A stretch of DNA of 64,000 bases from Eutrigla gurnardus (taxonomy: Eukaryota > Chordata > Actinopteri > Perciformes > Triglidae). The position numbers and the translations under genes are program-made. Positions 59,701 to 64,000 of this stretch are shown piece after piece. Location of the stretch: the NCBI GenBank assembly GCA_963514095.1, contig OY741273.1:23243046-23307045 (forward strand), given 5' to 3'. Positions within the stretch are counted from its first letter, which is position 1. The number at the start of each line of letters is the position of its first letter. The notes under the pieces are model-generated. The model saw only the letters and a program-made list of their open reading frames with translations, did not search any database and was not told where the DNA came from.

Positions 59701-62700
59701 AGCTGAGTGGGATGTCAGCGTGGTGACTGGCTCAGATCAATAGTGTGCTGTTGGTGAGGACTTGAATTGTTAGATGTGGGGTTGTGCACTCTTCGCTGTG
59801 AGAGGGAGATGGTTTTGTTTTTGTTGGAGTAATTGAGAGTGATCAAGCATCTCGTACATGCCGTGGAGAGAGCACGTGGAAACTTAGCACATTTACGCTT
59901 GCAGCAGGCGTTCACCCAAAGATGAGCTTGCTGCGTAAACACAGGACGTAGTGTGTGTGTGTGTGTGGGAGAGAGAGAGAAGAGTCTGAGGCATTTCTCC
60001 ACACTGGGAGTCTGAGTACATGGTTGCTCCATCATAGGACACAAATGAGTCAAACAGCCATGCAGGGGAGGCCATGCCCGGAGAAGGGGCATGAGCCAGA
60101 ATCAGGAGGGAAGAGAAAGCACGGGAGTGAAAGGGAGCACACGAGGAGTCGTGCTTATTACAGCTGCACAGATGGCGCAGCAGATGAGATGGGAGGGATA
60201 GATGGATGGATGAGGAGTGAGAGTAAGACAGGGAAATAGAGAAATGGCACAAGAGCACGTGTTTGACAGTGTACATAAGGAGCGCCGGATTGGAGAACTT
60301 CCAAGGGAAACACTTTAATATTTATTGTTCTGTGGCTGGTCGGAAACTTTCTTTCCACCTCCAATTTGTCAACAAGAAAAATGGCTGAGGAGCCGTCTGT
60401 GAAATATTAATTCCATTGCAGGGAAGCCGGATGCTGAAGGTAGGAAGGATAGAGCGACATATGGTGGGGGATCCTGAGGGAAAGAACACTCGAGACGAGA
60501 GAGGGTCGGAGCAGTGAGGACGTGAGGCGGAGTGGAGGAAAAGAAGGAGGGAAATCAAATTACTGGGGGGTTCAGTGGAGCTCATGAGTCTGCATTTACC
60601 AGGGAGCAATATTTGAATAGGCCAGAGTTTGTGCTTTGTAAGCTATTATTCCAGGCATAGTCAATATTCATTCACTCTGTCTACCAATGATAAATGCAGA
60701 AGTTCTAAGAGGAAGATGATATTTCTCACTTGTATTTAAAAAAAAAAAAAAAAAAAGCCATCCTCACACAGAAGCTCCACGTCTCTCTAGTTTTAAATAA
60801 TAGGTTTGATGATCAACATTATTCTGGCTTATTTAGTTAAATTTTAATTAACATAGAAATTCAGATGCTGCAGAGTTTGAATAATTTGTGGTATTACAAA
60901 ATTACATTTCCAAAGCAAAGAAGCAAAGTGCTGTGAGCGTGATTATACATCAATGTGTGATTGTGTTTTTGACATTGCAGTGCAGGGACACAAACAGATA
61001 GTTCTCTGAATAGACCCCATGATGTAATCATGTTCTCGTCCCACTGAAATCTACACACTGAAGGACTTGCCTCAAGGAAGTTCTGGCAAACGGTTAGACC
61101 TCTCTGTGTTGAATAGTTGCAACGGATTGACACTGGTAAGCAGTAGAACACACCAGCAGGTATCACAGGCAAGTAAATAAACAATAGCTCACATGGAAAA
61201 AAGTGATTTAGTCTGTTTGATAGGTTAAGATCATTATCACCAATCACAATGCTTTACTTTGCACAGACAGCCCCACTTTTACCATCTCTTTGTATTATTC
61301 TTATTCTGATCAAACTCCTTGCTGCACATGAGCGTCACATTGGCATGTTGTGTTGAACCTACCAGACCCACCACAACAGTTTGTTGTGTGTTTCAGGGAT
61401 GGTGTGGGCGGTAAAGCCCTATCCAAGAAACGACTGGTGGGATCTCTCAAGCCTAGAGACCCTCCCTCGGTGGTCCGCACACACTCAACATGCAGCGTAG
61501 TTTTGTTGGGTGGGCGGAGAGTTGAGGACGTCCTGGTCCACAACCTTCTACATTCATGTGGTTCCATCTCTTGTCATCCTTGAAGTGGAGAATGATGTTG
61601 CCATACAAACAGAATGATCCCAGTCGCTTCAACACACCGTACAGTTCATTAATTAAACGTGGGTGTTGGATCGGCACTCCGATACCCAGGTATCAGGGAA
61701 CAATCAGTTAACGTTCTCAACAGCACCTAGACCATGTATGTTGTAGGAATTGTCATTTTAAACCATGTCTGCAGTAAGTAATAACAGAATGTGTGCAGAA
61801 TCTTCCAATATTAACATTCTGCTGGGTGAATGAGCTGTGGGGAGGCGAGACCTTGAGATAGGTATGACCCCGTGATGACCGAAGATACTCCTCCTAGTGT
61901 TGATCTTTATCTGGAGGGCTGATAGACCTGGAGTAGGGCTTGCTGACGAGGGTATTGACCATGTTGAAAAGCACCCAGAGCTCTATTCCACTTTAGCCGG
62001 TGATGAAAACGAGCTGTAGTGGAGGTGTGTCACGTGACTGTAGCCCAGAGCTGACACGTCGAAACAGCACAGAAAGGATACCTTAACAAGAGACTTGGCA
62101 GAACCTCATTGGTTGAGAGTGAATAACGAACACCAAGAGACAGGATTGCACAGATTTTCTATACATAAACATAAAGCATGCTTAGGAAAAGTTTGTTTTC
62201 CTGCCATCTGATTTAGTATGCCAACATATCTGAATTTGCAGCACAGCCGCAGGTAGACAGAATGATCTGTCCCTGTTCTTGTTTATTACAGGGAAGGAAA
62301 TAAATCAATGTGCGTTTTAAGGCACATGAATTAGTTGCTGTAATCAATTCACAATAGGCGTTCTTGTGTACAAATTTGTGTTTCTATGTTCAAGTGCAAG
62401 CCACATCATCCTGTAATTAACATACACGCCGTAAAAAACTATTATGAAGAGGCTAATTTATTCATCTGCCAGATACACAACAAAGGATGTGCTGTGGAGA
62501 TTTCTGTCATTTTCCCTCTTTGTTTCATGCCCCTCATTAGGAATGCACAATATCTGAATATTAACGAAGGTCAGGTCAAGACCACGTGTGTCCAATGGAG
62601 ACCTGTTGTGTCCCAGTGGAATAGAATAATGAAGAAACCAATTTCCTCTTTTTGTCAAAGGTATGTGAACCATGTAATCAGAAAATCCTGCCAAAACACC

Positions 62701-64000
62701 CCTCAGAAGGGAAAGAAAGGGGCATTTCATTTTAAGGAAATATTGGAGCTTCACAGCTATTATTCCCTGTGATTGTCATCTATTCTAAAAGAGAATTTAC
62801 TTGCTCTTTATGATATATTATATCCCCACTCACCTGACACAAAGACGTAGCTTTATCCAATATCTGAACTCAGATAAAAGACATGAGATACAAAAGATAT
62901 GGAAAACATTTTTTCATATCAGTTGTCACCTTTACCTGTCACTTCTGTATAGCAATGAAAAGGAGGTGCATGAAAAATGAATTTTAATGATTAACAACTT
63001 GCCATGAAGGAGGGATTCTTTATAAGGGTTGCAGGGCAAGAGTTTCCCTCCTGGTGTGGGCTGAAGAATCAGTGGAGGCGCCCTCCCAGGTGTTGCTCCT
63101 CCAGATGGGCTCGGGATCCGATGATAATATATTCCCCAAGCGTTGGCTCTGCCTTTGAAAAATGCTGGTGCTGGGAGAAGATGGCCTTGTGCTGTTTGAA
63201 AGGCAAGCCGCAGGGGGAACAGATGCTCTGATATTCCAGCAGGGGTATAGCTGCGGGGCCTCATGGCTGCTCTCTGTCTAGCAGGGGGTTCGGTTCAGTT
63301 GAGTCACGCCTACGCAGCTCAGTAGGAGAAACCGAGTAATGGCAGGCAATAAGCAGCGACGCGCTCCCCGGGTCACGTTGCTGCATCCATCAACAAGCGA
63401 GAAGCAAGAGGGAAGATCTGATCACAGACGATACTAATTTAGAGTGTCTGGCAGTCGGGTGTTCAAATAGATGCTTTAAAGCAACACTTTTTTGGCCCTT
63501 ACAAATCCAACAAAATGAGTTTCATAGGAGGTGATTGGTACTCAAGGTATCGATGTAGAGAAATAGAAACTGAAAATGTATTATTAGTTTGTCCTTGCTG
63601 ACATTTTTTCATCCAACTGCAGAATCTGTTTGGCAGTCCACTAAATATTTTCAATAAAGCGGACGAGACGATCGGGGAAAAGTAATCATTCTGGGTGATT
63701 TTTTGCATCATTACGCTACGAAGAGAGATATTTCAAAGTCTCTTCCTGGTAATAGTTGCATCATATTGGTCCCAAGTTCATCCTGAAGTATGATACATTT
63801 CAGTTATGTTGGAATAGATGTGATAAGGTTTGCAAAATACAAAAAAAGTGACCAGTGTTTCATTGATCTCTGTTTTAGTCAAATGACGATGATGATGAGT
63901 TTTTGAATTGGGTGTCACTAAGCAAGTTGGACAGCTTCTCAGGGCCTGTACATCTCTGTCTCAGAGGAAGATGACTAATTGTGGTTATGCACTTGCACTG

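Larger units (their letters stand above)
55870..64000. other. Intergenic region to window end
   Basis: About 8 kb without a recognisable gene. Contents are the CATA repeat, a CTCF-like motif at 56572, a TG/GA run near 59950-59980, and an A18 tract at about 60739-60756. An open frame of 128 codons at 62386-62772 has no known domain or splice support and is treated as chance. Confidence 0.7.

Noticed and set aside
62386..62772. 128-codon open frame near the window end
   Set aside because: Mixed composition but no recognisable family, no convincing start context and no splice partners. Treated as chance; a protein search could overturn this.

Overview
This is teleost fish genomic DNA. The evidence is two intron-separated vertebrate genes in the same orientation, very abundant (CA/TG)n microsatellites, and dispersed repeats typical of ray-finned fish, such as a LINE tail ending in GGAT repeats. 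No bacterial, viral or CRISPR features are seen. The pair mbnl1 followed by p2ry1, both on the + strand, matches the order on human chromosome 3q25. I therefore assign the first gene to mbnl1 rather than to another muscleblind paralogue. The species cannot be named from the sequence.

Layout. 1-6472 is intron. 6473-17298 carries eight mbnl1 coding exons, followed by the terminal exon from 17551. They encode part of zinc finger 2, the alanine-rich linker, zinc fingers 3 and 4, and the alternatively spliced C-terminal half, including 54-nt and 36-nt cassette exons. The start codon, zinc finger 1 and the first cysteine of finger 2 lie upstream of the window. A 3' UTR of roughly 1.4 to 3.7 kb follows, with several AATAAA signals between 18983 and 21249. 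21270-36180 is intergenic, with microsatellites and dispersed repeats. 36187-37910 is an inverted-repeat-bounded element filled with a 21-bp satellite. 37985-38442 is a CpG-rich promoter and 5' noncoding exon of p2ry1. A 354-nt intron follows, then the single p2ry1 coding exon (38832-39893) and a 3' UTR ending near 41065. 41070-64000 has no recognisable protein-coding gene. It holds a 2-kb array of a 14-bp repeat (47044-49017), an isolated CpG-rich promoter-like block (53780-54230) beside an inverted-repeat element (54234-55164), a trinucleotide higher-order array (55455-55858), and a LINE tail with a 27-nt C run (50900-51071).

Biology. Mbnl1 is a CCCH zinc-finger RNA-binding splicing regulator. 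Its 54-nt exon lies behind a 194-nt AG-free intronic tract rich in YGCY motifs, which is the arrangement of the autoregulated mammalian exon 5. P2ry1 is the Gq-coupled ADP receptor. The two genes are neighbours, but nothing in the sequence links them functionally.

Most noteworthy observations: (1) the mbnl1 penultimate exon is open in two frames, and the frame that I recall ending at a TAG in human reads GAG here, giving a longer predicted alternative C-terminus; (2) a spliced upstream ORF in p2ry1 ends 4 nt before the receptor start; (3) a 21-bp satellite with 126-bp and 84-bp higher-order periods sits between inverted-repeat arms, directly upstream of the p2ry1 promoter; (4) the receptor C-terminus lacks the mammalian PDZ ligand; (5) CTCF-like motifs in convergent orientation flank p2ry1.
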